Assembly: GCA_033675545.1 (NCBI GenBank)
Contig: JAWDGP010003607.1
Location: 164,501 to 228,500, forward strand
Origin: Elysia crispata
Lineage: Eukaryota; Mollusca; Gastropoda; Plakobranchidae
Length of the DNA: 64,000 nt
Reading direction: 5' to 3'
Of this stretch, positions 49,656-63,474 are shown one piece after another. The position numbers were made by a program, and so were the translations under genes. The first letter of the stretch is position 1, and each line of letters opens with the position of its first letter. The notes under the pieces were generated by a model. The model was given only the letters and a program-made list of their open reading frames with translations, did no database searches and was not told where the DNA came from.

Positions 49656-51563
49656 CTGTGAAAAAATATGACTGAGTATTATAAATTATTATTAACTATC
49701 ATATACTTCCCATTTGCCAAAAAGCCTTCCCCAGTGAAACTGACATGAGGTTAAAAATACTCTAATTTACAATTACATTAGACAGCTTAAAATGCACCAT
49801 CAACACTGCTCATGAATTACTAATATAATTATAGAACTTGGCAAATTAAAACTGTTCAACACAGCTCTAATCAATAGACTCATAAAAATAAAATCTTTCT
49901 CCCCATCATTATGATAATATGAATTTTTTATCCAAACTTTTCGTTTTTAACATAAACTAGAGTCTTGATCTAGAGTCTAGATTTCTAGATCTCAAACTAG
50001 TCTAAAACTTTAAGTGAGATACTGCAGTTTAATGTCTGAATGCCTATTTTGGAGAAAAAGCAATGTGTACGCAAGTGCAACTAAAACAACACAAGATTAG
50101 ATCTAGTTCAGGTACACAATCTTTATCTATTCTAGATCCAGTCTACATCTAAAATGATTTCTCTAGATAACTAGGGCCTAAAACTAGAACCAGCTAGAAT
50201 CAGGATTTAGATCTAGATCTAGATCTAGATCTAAGTGAAGATTAGATAAGTCAAATTATGATATACCAGTCAAGACATTGTTTATTTTCTTTAGGAATGA
50301 TGAACTGAGGGAATTGTGGTTTCGGTCGTTAAAATAAATATATACTAAGAATATTTTGAGAATGGTATAAGACTTCAGTTGATTTTTTTTCTTCGAACTT
50401 TGCCGCAAAGCAAATAGTCGTCGATTAAAATTTAGAGTTATAACCCTTGTGTTCGTAGGTCCGGTGTAATTTGGGTTCAAGAGTACTATTTCAACTGTTC
50501 GAGATTATGCCTTGGGCCTAGAGGTAAGAAGCGGTTTTCTGAATGAAAGAATCATTTGTTCTGATTTCGTGTGTTGCACTTTCAGGTCCAGAATATTCCT
50601 CATATCACTATGCTGCTCTCTGCCCCCCCCTTTCTATTCTTTATGTTCTAAGATTATCTTATAAAACTTTATTTTTATTTCCATCGCTTGTTTGGATTTC
50701 TATTCTTTTGACTCAAGATTTCGCGCTATCAGTTTATGCGACGATGCAATATAGTATGAATGAATTATTTGGTGCTTTTAAAAAGCTATTGTTTAGTGAT
50801 GGATGAATTAACATTAGCTCTTCGTTGAATATAACTCATTATAGTTTGTTTTATAATAGAAGTCTATGCAATCCGAGGCCCATAACATGAATGGGAATGT
50901 TGGGAAGGAAACAACTTGTCAGAATATTTCTTCAGTCACACTTTTACAACACAAACACAATAAGATTACCTAAATCTTGTCTTAAGCAAGGGCCTTGTTA
51001 TCAATTCATTTAAATCCCAAATAAACAGACAGTCTTCTTTTCAAATCACATGCTAGAACTCTAGGCCAAGATCAAAAGCGTATTCTCTGTATGTTATAAT
51101 AAAAGATTACTAGATACTAGAAAGAATTGAATTGAAAAATAAATCACCCAAATCATGTTGTAATAAAACTTTACTAATGTATTCGGATCATGAAGAATGA
51201 CCGCAGAGCAAAATTTGCAGATTTATATTAGAGCAGCTGAAGGTATCATTGAGACAGAAAAAAATTGAACATTGATTGACATAAGAATATGCACAGCCTT
51301 CTTAAACAACAGAGTCGAGACACAGGGCTGTGGTCAAGAGTTGTGTTTTATGCCGTCACTAAGCATACAACCAAAATAATTTCTATTTCTGTAAATAAAA
51401 CTTGGTCTTCACCGTATCAAGCCTCTATACTTCCTTCCTTGAATCTTAAACCGTGCCAAGGTAGACAACTCTAACTACGCAAAGATTTCTTTGACCTTCG
51501 GTGGTGAGACCAAAATACAAGATCTAGTGAGAACTATTTGAGGCCCAATAATAAACTGTTAAC
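49656..51563. other. Intergenic region between divergent genes
   Basis: This separates the minus-strand CDIN1 side from the plus-strand microprotein gene and should hold the promoters of one or both. A possible plus-strand donor (CTAGAG|GTAAGA at about 50523) and acceptor (about 50583) hint at an alternative leader. A run of tandem AGATCT/CTAGAT motifs lies at 50206-50233. No clear TATA box was identified. Confidence 0.35.
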
Positions 51564-54500
51564 ATGCCTGTTGAAAAAGTAAGTGTCAATTTCTTAGATG
51601 CCACCCTCGTATAATCGAATTATAATTTTTAATGGCGAATGGTTTCATTACTGCAGTCATCTAATTCTAATTAGATATAGATCTTGGTTTCTAATTTCTT
51701 TTAAGTGCTACCACTATATTCTAGATCTAGATTTAATAACAGAATTGCTGAGGCCTTTGAATTATTTTTTTTTGGACGAAATTGGACGGTATAATCACCA
51801 AAGATGAAGTGACCTTATTTACAAGTTGAATACAGTCAACACTGCTTAACTCAATCCTCAGGGATATAACAAATAAGATCAACTTAAAACTCGAGTTAAG
51901 TGAATCAAGGAGTTATCTCATAGTCATGTAAAAAAACAAAACAAAAAAAAAAACAAAAACGTAAATATATACTACGCCAATATAAGCAGACTATTAAATT
52001 TGTGTGTATGATTTGATTTTTATTATGTTTTGTTTTTTCTTGTTTAAATAGAAAAGAAGTTTTTCCCTTTCTTTTTTTCATTGTAGCCTGTTTCAGCATT
52101 TATCTTTACTCTTCCCTATTGTCTAATTAGTTCAGTTATGCAAATCCATTTGAGCGTCAGGGTTATTACTACTATAAGTTTTGCGTCTGCGCTTGGTATC
52201 AGTCCATTTCATTTTAATGTAGAGAGCTGGTAATGAGAAATCAATCTGGTTCTGATGAGAGGCCTTGTTGGATTAAGATGAAAAATTTTCTTGCTTAGGA
52301 TTTTATAGTAATCAACATGCGAAATGTATCGCAAAAGCTGATTGTCATACTAGTCCTAGCCCTTCAGCGGGGGTGGGGTGGGGGGGGTTGGGGGGGGGGT
52401 TGGAATGGGTGGGCATTGTTTACTCAACCAATGACACTTCTCGGAGGAAGCAGGTTTAGCCTACAAATACAATGCAAGCAAAATGTAAAACTAAGTGAAT
52501 AATGCCCATTGTTCCAGGCGTTGCCCTACAGCCAAGGAGAGATGGGATGGGAGAACAGTGTTCATTCAACCAATCACAGTGGCAGATATAGCCTATATAT
52601 CTTTCATAATGTACGAAAAATGTAGGTGGAAGCAGTAACATCAATTTTATTTTGCTAGGCCTAGCCTAACAGCCAATGAGGGATCCAATGGGTGAACAGT
52701 GTTTAATCAATCACAGAGAAGACAGGTCTAGCCTACAAACACAATGCACAGAAAATGTAATAAGAAAGGGAAGGGGATATGGCATGGATTAGCAGTGGCC
52801 AATCAACCAATCACAGAGGAGACATCTTTAGTCTAAAGCACATACAATGCACAGCGTCTCTAGCCTAGCACTGGCCAGCTCTCCTTCACAATCTTTCCCC
52901 CTCCACACACACACACATATTCGTGCATTTTGTTGAACTTTTTGACGATGATGATTGTTGAGTAATAGGTAGGTTTACGAGAAAGGATAGGAGTGATATG
53001 GACTCAACATTAAGATCGACTTGAGTGAAAATAGACATAAGCAGCGTTGACTTAAGTGGTGTCCATTGTATCTAAATATTAAACAATCTATTAAATTATG
53101 CATAGCATGGAAGATTGGGTATTTTTCTTCTGACTTTTATATGTACATATCTGGTTTTTTCCTGATTGTTTTGAATTATAACTAAAGAGATTTAAAATAA
53201 ATTCAGTGAATTAAATAAGGAGATTGTCAGGATATGAAGTATGTTTACAGGACGGTATAAAAGTCATGACTAAAAACATTTCAGTAGAACTTCCGATTGG
53301 ATATGATGGTTTATTAAGAAATGATATATATATGATGCCGTAGTTTTTTTTACTGGTAATTTATTGTTAGAAAATGATTTAGACTTACTTGAGGCATTAA
53401 TAAGTTCTATACACGTATATGGCCCAATCAAATGAAGCTTTCTTTAGGATGGGGGTACCATACCCATTCGGAAGTCCGTCCAACATTTCTTTCAAAAAGT
53501 GTGTTACATGTATTTATAAATGAATTATAAAAATTCTTCACATTTGGACATTTAGTAAGATAATAAATCCAATCACAAGGCAAATTTAACTGCTAGTACC
53601 AGAGATATTGCCTTGAAATTACTGATTAAAGGACAATACATTTACGCTTGCCAGCATATATTATATTCCTCTGCTATACATATATTTAACTGCTTTTAAC
53701 AGTGGAGAAAAACTAAAAGCTGTCAAGATTACATTGTGGCAAGAGTGTAAGGATTTTATGGTTTTTAATAGAAGATAATATCATCAAAATGATGTAAGAC
53801 TTGATCTACAGGATCCTGAATTTTTGTCTGTTTTTTTTTTCCCTCTTTTTTTTTTTTTTTTAATTTGCAATCCTGTGAAACAATCCTTTGGATGAAAGAG
53901 TATTAATATAGTGTGAAGTTAGCTTCACATTTCAATTCAGTTCCATGGATTTGCACAATGTAAGATTTGAAATTTAGTGAAATGTGTGAGAGCCTTTTTC
54001 TGCTTGAATAAGTCATTAGAACATCGCCAACATTCATTATTTTATTCTTCAGATTCGAGGAGGAGGTGAATTGTTCAAGCACCATTGGACAACATTTTCA
54101 AAAGTGCAGCAGGCCCCTCTTAAGTTCTACTGGACTCATGGACGCATGTTCAGATACTATGTGTATAGTGCTGCAATCATGTTTCCTCTCTTTATGTATC
54201 TGACTAAAGCAAGTGAGTTATGAGTTTGATAATCACTTTCACAAAACTTAAAATGAATTGTTTAAATTATGCATGTGGCTTTTCAAACTTGTTAGTCAAT
54301 CTGCTTGTTTTTAAATACATGTAATTGACTTTTTACATTCATTCTAACTTGACTTATAAAGGTAATTTTAATTGAAAAAGGTATTTGAAAAACTTTGAAT
54401 CTCAGAAAAATCAGTATACATCTCATTCTCCCCATCAAAAGATGCTCTCTGGAAAAAAAAATGTAGACCTCATAGTATGATAGAACTGTGGCAATATTTT

Positions 54501-56732
54501 ATTATGCTGTCAGAAAACATGGGGTGCTGTAAGGACTTAGTTACGATTATTCTCTGATCAGTACTATCCTTTTTCCATGTTGCTTTTTCAGCTGCACAAA
54601 CATTGGTAAATAATTTTATACATTTTATATACTAAAATTAAAAATGTGTAGAATTTTGCCTAATATGTAATATAAGGTTTAACTCAGGTTTTCGACTGCA
54701 AAACATTTCAGCGGTGAAAAATTTACAGAAAGTTTAGCTAGCACTTTATTTATTTTATTAAACTTGTTATTGCAATTCTTTAACTCCTTTAAATTTTAAG
54801 GTTAAGAAGAAGTAATTTGTGATCTGAGAAACGGATGGCTAAGTTTTCAGGTAATGTTTAAAAAAAAAGATATCTTGAGAGATGAGGTTTGTACAAAGAA
54901 CTTCCGCTTAAAATCTCTTAAAAATTACATATCGTACAGAGTTAATTTTCAAAACACAATCAGTTGTTGGAACATAGCCAAAGCAAATTTGTAATCAAGT
55001 AATAAAGAGGAATATTGAGTCCCTTATGAATGTAGAACGTTCCAAAATTTTGCCATTATATTTTTTAAAGATATTGAAGAGGAAAATAAATTTTACCCAA
55101 AGCATTAAAATGTCTTATTTCTTCAAAGAGGAAAAGCAAAAATGATGCAGTTTATTTACTATAAGACTTTTCTTTCCATCTTTATTTATGATCAATAATG
55201 ATTAAAAGTTAGTTAGATTTTAGGATTTCAAAGCTTGACTTGTATTTGAAATCATCATTTATCACTTTTCTTTTGGACATATTTTTTTTGTAACTTTAAG
55301 CATCAACCTATAACTAACACCAGTCACAACTCAAGCCCACATAGAATAAATTTCAAGAAAATTTTCCAAGTTTTTTTTTAATTTTTAACTGTATCCACAT
55401 ACACCTTTACGATGAACAATAACTTAAGTCACAGATATGGTATAAATGTCCATTCTCTCTATCATCAACTCTTTAGGTTATGCCCCAGCCAATGTGAAAC
55501 AGTGGGAGCAGATTAGAGCCAGTAGGAGACGTGAGTAGCCTAAATTTGTAAAAAAAAAATTTTTTTTTCATTTTACTTTTTGCAAAGCTTAGAGGTATCA
55601 GTCAGTAATGATTTAAATATTTTTAGTACAGAGATACTAGAGTAGGCCTACCAAAAAAAATTTTTAAAAAAAAAAAGGTCTTTAAGGAATTTAGACAAAG
55701 AAAATCACATTGGGGATATCATTATCAAATTCTTTTGAAGGCCAGGTCATATGGTCAAGTTTTATGTCTGTTTTGCATTTATCAGGGTTCCTTCAATGCA
55801 CCAGTTCATTCATGTTTTTGGTTGTTTTGTTTTTTACATAAAGACTGCAATTGCTTAAACAAAAAGGTATTGAAATACAGGGCTAGGGCTGTATAATTCT
55901 CAGAGAGAAGGTGGCTATTGAGGAAAAAGAAGTGATGTAATAAAACAAGAATCAAGCATTGTCAACCTTGTCAGACTTGAATTTAGCTCAAACCTATTTC
56001 AGTACTCTCCTGTACAGTATATATTTTTTTACATCAAGAAACTTTCAGGTTAGAATGAAAAGAATTTTATCTTTTCATAGTTCTTTGCAAAATTCAAAAA
56101 CATTTAGACCACAAAGAAAAAAGTGTTCTAAACTCAGATATTCTTTTCAATAGGTTACTAATGTTTTATAAGATTTTTACCTTTTGTAACAGTAAAAAGT
56201 TGATTAAACAAAGTTTTGCTCAATAATAGGTAATTGTATCCTTCTTCTTGCATTTAAAAAACATGCTCAGATCACCAGTTTCATTTTTTTCCCTTAACTT
56301 TCCTTCATCATGTTGAATACCTTTTTACTCACATGCACTTAAATTAATCATATAACAGACATGTGTTTCTTGAATGTCAAAACTTAAATAGGAACAGTTG
56401 TTGTGGTTTAAAATGCTTATTTTGAAAAATTTTGCTCAAGAGAAAGGAATTAAAATGTTTGGCTTTGAAGAGTCACTGCTTAGAATAATATCAGTTGTAG
56501 GTGTCTATATGGTTGGTAGTTGGGCAAATGAAAAATACGATTCGAAATTCAAATGAGGAATCTGTATTTCAAAGCAGTTTGTAGTTTGACATTTAAACTT
56601 ATTTCTCATTTTCTTCACTTTGATTTAGGCTGACTTCTTTATTCATCGCTCTGTTTGCTGCAAAATCTCCAATAAGTTTTCTTATTTATCTTCTTTTTTT
56701 TTTCAGACACTTTTTTTGACTTGCCTCATTGA
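51564..56732 (+). CDS. 84-residue single-pass membrane microprotein, possibly mitochondrial
   Basis: Four coding exons join in phase: 51564-51578 (MPVEK, phase 0), 54053-54212 (phase 1), 55477-55530 (phase 1) and 56707-56732 (HTFFDLPH, stop). The protein has a basic, aromatic N-terminal half (ELFKHHWTTFSKVQQAPLKF, YWTHGRMFRY), one hydrophobic segment at about residues 39-57 (YVYSAAIMFPLFMYL), and a polar C-terminus (NVKQWEQIRASRR). There is no cleavable signal peptide. AATAAA follows at 56859-56864. Size, basic character and a single helix resemble accessory subunits of mitochondrial respiratory or ATP synthase complexes, but I do not recognise the family. The first intron holds a pogo-family element. 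The first exon is only five codons, but its phase fits. Confidence 0.8.
51833..53068. mobile_element. pogo-family non-autonomous element, second copy
   Basis: The left end is CAGTCAACACTGCTTAACTC, and the right end, reverse complemented, is CAATGGACACCACTTAAGTC. TA flanks both ends (51831-51832, 53069-53070). The ends match those of the 39.2-kb element and share the motifs GATCGACTT/GATCAACTT and CGAGTTAAG. No transposase was recognised in the 1236-bp interior. Its middle carries the tandem CCAAT/poly-G array. It lies in intron 1 of the microprotein gene. Confidence 0.8.
52320..52880 (+). repeat. Diverged tandem repeat with CCAAT boxes and a G-rich block
   Basis: Four units contain CAACCAATGACAC (CCAAT at 52428), CAACCAATCACAG (52570), ATCAATCACAG (52707) and CAACCAATCACAG (52807), each with a nearby AACAGTG or CATTGTT-type stretch, and a TAGCCTA or TAGTCTA plus ACAATGCA tail. 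Spacing is about 142, 138 and 99 bases. The first unit is preceded by a G-rich block (52368-52413) of runs of 4 to 10 G. Confidence 0.7.
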
Positions 56733-56858
56733 ATTGGAGCTCATTAGAAAATTATGTCTGGATGATAATGGAGTAAAATGAGTCGGCAAAAACTGCTGCA
56801 GTATTTTCTTTTTAGTCATCTTGATAGTATGACTATATATATTATTTCTGATAGAGTA

Positions 56859-56864
56859 AATAAA
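56859..56864 (+). other. Candidate polyadenylation signal of the microprotein gene
   Basis: AATAAA in the context AGAGTAAATAAAGCTG, 127 bases after the stop codon at 56732. This is a typical distance for a short 3' UTR. Confidence 0.7.
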
Positions 56865-56889
56865 GCTGTTTGAACATTTTTCATGCTTC

Positions 56890-59800
56890 TTTTATTTATG
56901 CAATTGTTAATAAACTGTGTTTGTAAACTGTATTTACTGTACAGGATTATTTTGATTTAGCAAAGTATCAAAGATTTCCTCAGCTTGTATAGTTCTCACA
57001 TGGTAAACTTGTACAAAAATATGGCCTGTGTAAATCGGCTTAAGGAAAGGAACCATTTAAAGGGTGAAAGGCATACAAAACCAGCGATCAAAGGCACATT
57101 ATTTTAAGTCAAGTTGATTAGACAGTATCTTTAAATGAAATATTTTTAAAAAATGATGATGATGTGAGATGTTGATGTTATCGATCTTGGTTCCTCTGAT
57201 TTAGTTATCAAAGTTTGAGCCATAAAAAGAAGTTTCAAAAATTCAAGGCAATACCTTTGATTTCTCCTAAGACACAATAGTCTGTACCCAGATTAATTTC
57301 TTTTAAAGATTACTTCAGGCCTTCCCCAAAGATTAAAATGTAAGGATGCAAGGCACAGATCATTATGTCTTTACACTTTAAAAAGAATACCATAAATTTA
57401 TCCTCTAATCTATACATTTTACGAAAATTATAATGCATGAATGAAAATTATTGTTGAAAAGATGATAATAAAGGCTCCAAAACTGTAGTATTTAATATCT
57501 AAATTTCGCTGTAAATTTGGACGATGCAGGTTCATTTTCAAATTCTCTTTTTTTAACAGAGTTGGGATTCCTTTTATTTCTGAATGTCTAATCCCCATAC
57601 CATTTATGATTTTCATAAATATTTTAATTTTTTACTCATAAGCAAAGCTTTCATTTTATCCTCGGGAGTGGGAAAGTTCAGTATGCTATGAGCTAGCATA
57701 CATATATATATTTATCACGGCTGTTAAAGAGTGGCATTTTAGTTTGCCTGTGGCACCCATGAAGCAGCCTATAACCCAATCGGGTCATGAGGTCAAGCAC
57801 CCCAGCGGAATGGGGATTCCCCTTTCCTCGCAAATCTAGTTATTAGATCTAATTTTCCCACCAAAACAATGGAGAATTTCAGCTCATACATGAAATGTAG
57901 AAGTACAAAAATCATATAATTTGTGAAATCTATATTTAAACGGTACGAACCTAGATTTTTTCCTCTTCGTTTCATTTAATTGATGGAATTATTGAGCATT
58001 TTAACAAATACATGAATCTGGAATAATCTTTCGGCGGTAACATTTTTTACAGGATATTTTGCAAAAAGTGAAACAATTTTTGGGGATGAAATTTTAACAG
58101 CATCTCGTGTATATGTTGAACTTAGCACCCACCAAAGGGCATTAGCGAAGAGTTCTCCATTTTCAAGTTATGCAGGCTTAAGTTACAATAGTTCACTTCT
58201 TACAGCCCTGGTACGGTGTTTTGATATTAATTAATGAATCTAAATAACGACAGAACATTGTAGTTCAAGCTGTAGAGCGTCAATATATATGAGAGAGACC
58301 TGATCTTAACTATTAACAAAGTTATAAATATGCACTAAGAAGAAAATGAAACTTGTATAGAGTTGCACATATATTCGCATAGTCTTGCTTTACAGGTAAG
58401 TCATAGGTTTACTTTGCCTTTTGTTTTTCAATCGGCGTGGTGTGTGCTAAGAGCTCTGTCTCTCTGTAATATTTTCAAGCTTTTATAACTTCCTTCAAAC
58501 CTGTGACACCTAAGTGCTTTGAGTTTATTTATGTCAGAAAATTAATAACATAATTGTAAAAATATTTTTTTTTATTTTGGTTACCGGAAATGATTGTGCA
58601 TATCAAAAGTTAGTAACGAGCCGTTGATAAAGTATGCACAGTTAGAGAAACTTTCGATTGTTTCCTCTGTTTCAAACTTCATAGGGTTTTTCATGGCATT
58701 CATATTCTAAGTGCTGCTCCATATTTAACAGTTTCAGTTTGAGGCTGATAAGGTAGATCTATAATGCAGAGTTGTTATTTAGGGATAGTTCATGCAGACC
58801 CGAGCGTGTGCAATTATTTTAATAAATCATATAAAATCACAGAAAAACTCTTCGCACTTGAAACTTTCACAAGTTTCTTATATTAATCTTTTAAATATAG
58901 GAAAATAATTTTTATGCGATAAAATTGTTTCACTTTTGAAATATTCCTAATAAACTGAGGTGTTACTGAAATTATGACTTTTTTCAGTTGTTTTACTAGA
59001 AGTAAAAAGATTCACCTGTACCATGTAAAAACGTTATAATTAAGAGATTAAAAAATATAGCGTTGTACTCAAGAAAATTTCAGCTTTAAAATGAATGTAT
59101 GTTTGATATACTTGGTGTTAATGAGGCCAGATTTATTGCAAGGTAAAAACAAGTAAAAATTCCCAATATTAGCTTTAACGGCAGTGCACCGTCACGCACG
59201 GGCACACACGGTTGTAGCCTGCCTTACAGGTGATTCATCACCGATTCGCCCACTAACTAGGGGCGTATGAGGTAGGGCCTGGAAGTAAACCAAGTTGCCG
59301 CTTTTTGGTCTATTTTAACAGCCATGATATCTTCACTTTTACAGGTGTGTCTACGTAGATTTAGGACTAATAAAGCACCATGATTCTTTTCTCTTTTTTT
59401 TTGTACAATTCTGTTTATTCAACCCTCTCTCTCTCCAATTACTGGACTGTCTTTCTTTTTTTTTTTTAATCTTGTTTGTCAGAGTGTCTTTCCCCTTCTC
59501 TGTTTGTCTATAGAAAAGATAGATAACCACAATACTATTATATTAGTGTGTGTCTTTTGTCAATTCATTTGTGTATGTTTGTGGTTATAAAAAGGGTTAT
59601 AAGTGTAATATAATCATTCAACTATATTTTCCATACTAGGTGTGAGTATAATTATAAATTATATGGAAAAATAAAAAAAAGGTGGTCAGACAAATGTTAC
59701 AGGTGCTTCCTTGGGATAGCACATTTTATTGATTGAAAAGGACATTATTAATAAAAAATCAAGATTTAAAAAAAAATATTTTACACCATAAGCGATATTT

Positions 59801-62800
59801 CACATAAAATCTCAGAAGGCCAAATCTATCACTAATACTAGCAATACTAACCAAAGATTATCAAACTTTGAGGTTTCAACTCAGACCTGTTCATTGAATC
59901 ATGAAAATAAAGCTGGAAAATACTGAATTAACAAGAATACTCTATATTATATCAGAGTCCCCGGTTGTAAAACTTTTCCTTTTAAATGCCATTTATGAAT
60001 TTTGTTAAATGTAATTTTTAACTAAACAAACTAACGATAGATGGAATTTAGTCTGGAATGTGTATTAGAACAGGGCAAGTTGTCTAATATTCAAACCACT
60101 AAAGACAATACTTGACTAGATAACAAATTCATTTTGGAAAAGATACCAAAGGCATCAAAATAAAAAAAAGTAAATGACACATGTATGATTTTTTTACATT
60201 AAAAATAAAAACAAATAGAAAAGAAAATAAAGACATTCATGTCCTTCAGCAGATCGCTCGTGAGATATGAAATTCATGTTATCATTACACACATGTGGCA
60301 CATCTATCAATCTTAGTCATTCATCACGTTCATTTATCAGAGGTGCCATCATTCTCCTAAGATAAAAGATCAATCTCAATCAACAGATGTGAACTTTTAT
60401 CACACTGAACGTAAGCTTTGAGTGCGAGTCCTGCTAACGCACATGCAAACTTTACGAGTTGATAAGAATAATTGCCCTTGGAAAGTATAGTGATTATCAA
60501 CTATCTAAAGTGTCTGAAATTTTAGATTTTTCATTTGCTTGGAAAATAAATGACTCCACTTAGGACCACACTTTATTTCTTAATTCATTCAGAACTCGAG
60601 AGAAAACTGTATGAGGTAGAGAAGGGATTGCAAAATGAGCTCTTAAAAATATCAAAACACTCTCCTGTAATCACCTTAAGCATGAAGCAAAAGAAAAACG
60701 TATGCAAATAATAACTAATATATATATATATATATATTATATATGCTTTCTCTTAAAAACTTTCAGCAGAAAGAAAAAAAAATTATGTCTGCCTATCTTC
60801 TAAAAATTCAATGCTGCCCTCATATCTCTTTAAGAATTATTTTATAAAGAGCCATTGCCTATCTGCACTATAGAAACCTTTTTTTACTGAGCGACAACAA
60901 TTACATCCCCTTGCTGCTCCCTTAGGTATCTAAAAATGGCAAGGATCAAGGAAAAGACCAGCTATGCCCATCTGTTTTCCTATGATACTGTTTGCTGTTA
61001 CCTTCAACAAAATACTGTAGCAACAAGGCCATTACAAATCTCAACAAATAATTTAACTGTCTAAAAATACACAAACCCACAGCTCTTACCTGATTGTCTC
61101 TCTGTCAAACTAATTGATATGAATACTTAGACAGCCTTGACCTTGATCGAGCACCAACTTCTATTACAGTAATACTAGCTCTAAATAAACTATTTCCAAA
61201 TTGATCAATCACATATTCACTGAATTTTAATCGCCTGTTAACTGCCAGTCCACCATGTCCCTCAAATTATGACACTGACAATGAGGATGCTTGGCATGAC
61301 AATTCTCCATTGGGATTGGCCCACTCTGATCTCAAATGTCAGAAGCTCTCAACGCAAGCAAGAATTTAGCAGAGAAAAGATCTTAACTTAAAGCCTAAGT
61401 GAAGGATGTGAACTGCAGTGCCCACTCAGTTTAGTAAACAATGGTGTGAACTTTCCAGCCCACGTTAAACATTAAGCTGTTCCTTTTTACAGAATAAAAA
61501 ATAAAGGAATGGCAGAACAGATACAAACTAGAAAAATTGACTTGGCCCACCTTCACTTTTTTTGACAAAGAAGGAGCAAGTCTGCCCTTCAATTCCTGTT
61601 ACTGGTAACTACACTGAGTCATCAACACACCTTACTATTCTATTGCGTATGGCCAGATGAATTTGACACCTCCAAAGATTTTGCAAGCTCAAGTTGAAAC
61701 CTTCTTGGCACTATTGAGTCATTTTGAAAAAAACAAGTCAAACATTCATAAACGTAAAACCATCTATGTTAATTACAACGATACCAACCAAAGCCTTTCA
61801 TTTTGTTCCATTAAAAAAAATGAATGTCATAATGACAAAGGAATATCTAACAGAAAGATTTGAATATTGTATATTTCTTAACACAATTCACTTTGTGACC
61901 AATTTAATTTTGTACTTCACAGAACTGATAGTTAACAATCAACTATAGCGCACAAGCTTTTTTTTTTTTTGCAGGTGCCATAAGACTGTTTGAGGTAGTG
62001 TTGTCAATTTAATTGTACACTTCACAAGTTTTTAAGATACTTGTTCTGTGATAGTTGATACATCACAACAATTCAATTCTCATAAAAATGGACACGAAAT
62101 GGTAGAATTTGCTATTGCTGCATAATTTGTATCATATCAAAATTTTATGACCTATATTATTACTGAGAATGAGAGATTTCTAGTTTACCTCAATGCACTT
62201 TTTAATGATGACAGAATAATGAAATCAGAGAATTTATCTAATCACTTGTTATTCAATTTTGTCATAATTTGCTCAATTTATATATTCAGCAATAATTGTC
62301 AAAAACAGTCGCAATCAATTTACTTACATCAACATTGAAAATCTTTTTGACAAAATTAACTTTGCAAAATTTTTAAAACACAAAGTGCATAGACCCTATG
62401 GCCATTTTCATGCTTTTTAATTTTGCATTGATGTTCAACCTAATGCAGTCATGGACTAGATCTTTTCTAGGAGAAAGCTTAAAAAAATCTCTTTAACCAT
62501 ATGAAACCCGGTTATTTAAAAAAAAAAAAAAAAGGAAATAGAATAACTCTAATTTGAGGGTCAAAGAGGTTGTTACAGTAAAAAACAGTTTTAAAAAGTG
62601 CTTATGAAGAACATTTTACAAAGAAAATTTTTTTTTTACCATGTTGAAGTATGTAGAATCATAAAGCATGAAAATTTACCATGAATTTGGTTAAATGAAT
62701 TAACAATGTATGAGTTACATGCCTCATGGACAGAATAGATTACAAAATTGTGTCTTGTTGGTCAGCTCAAAAAAAAACCTATAGTTTAAACCTTTTGCAT

Positions 62801-63474
62801 AATATCATAATTATATGTTAGCTTGATAAAGAAAAATGAGAGAATTTTACAAGGACAAAGAAAAAGATTGAGATACTTTTTCAACACTTGTATGTGATTA
62901 AATTACATAAAAAAAATTTTGAGACTCCTAGCCAGCTCAGGAGGTTACCTTTCTGATTTTGTTGATTGCAATATTTAAAAGTTCCACATATTATCTTATA
63001 CAAACTTTATGAAGATCAGTGAGGCTTTAATTGTAAAAATAAATTTAAACTTTTACACTTCATTGTGCTTTCATATGAAACTTTTGGCCGTCAGTAAAAT
63101 AACATTTTAAGTTACATATTGAACAGAAAAAAAAATGTATGTAATGAGGCATGCTTGAAGTTAGCAATCATTAAACTTTGGCTTTCCAGATCCATAAAAG
63201 AAATACAACTTGGTTGAATGTCAAAAGACGTGTTAGCCTTAGCTAAAACACAAGATCAAACAGTTATCAAGCAAAACAGAAAAAGCACTGCCAGCAAGTA
63301 AGCATTACAATACATTTGACTTTTTGTTGGTAAAAACTTTTGGGTGATATTTTAGTGATTGTCGATACCAATAAGCTTTCTTATGAATGGCAAAAAATGC
63401 TGCATATTTAAGATAAAGTGAAATGCATCCATATTTTGTTTCCTAGGCTCTCTTTCCACATCTTGTCATTTATG
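56890..63474. other. Gene-free stretch
   Basis: AT-rich DNA without a recognised gene. Two GC-richer patches (about 57650-57840 and 59170-59300) may be old interspersed repeats that I cannot name. A donor-like ACAG|GTAAGT at about 58396 could end an untranslated plus-strand exon. The right part may be the 3' UTR of the minus-strand gene at 63.5 kb. Confidence 0.4.

Noticed and set aside
50543-50806. 87-codon plus-strand frame near a possible acceptor
   Set aside because: Composition is hydrophobic and T-driven, and no partner exon joins it in phase to the microprotein gene.
57650-57840. tRNA gene or tRNA-derived SINE head (also considered at 4020-4250 and 59170-59300)
   Set aside because: No A-box and B-box pair or cloverleaf could be drawn in these GC-richer patches.
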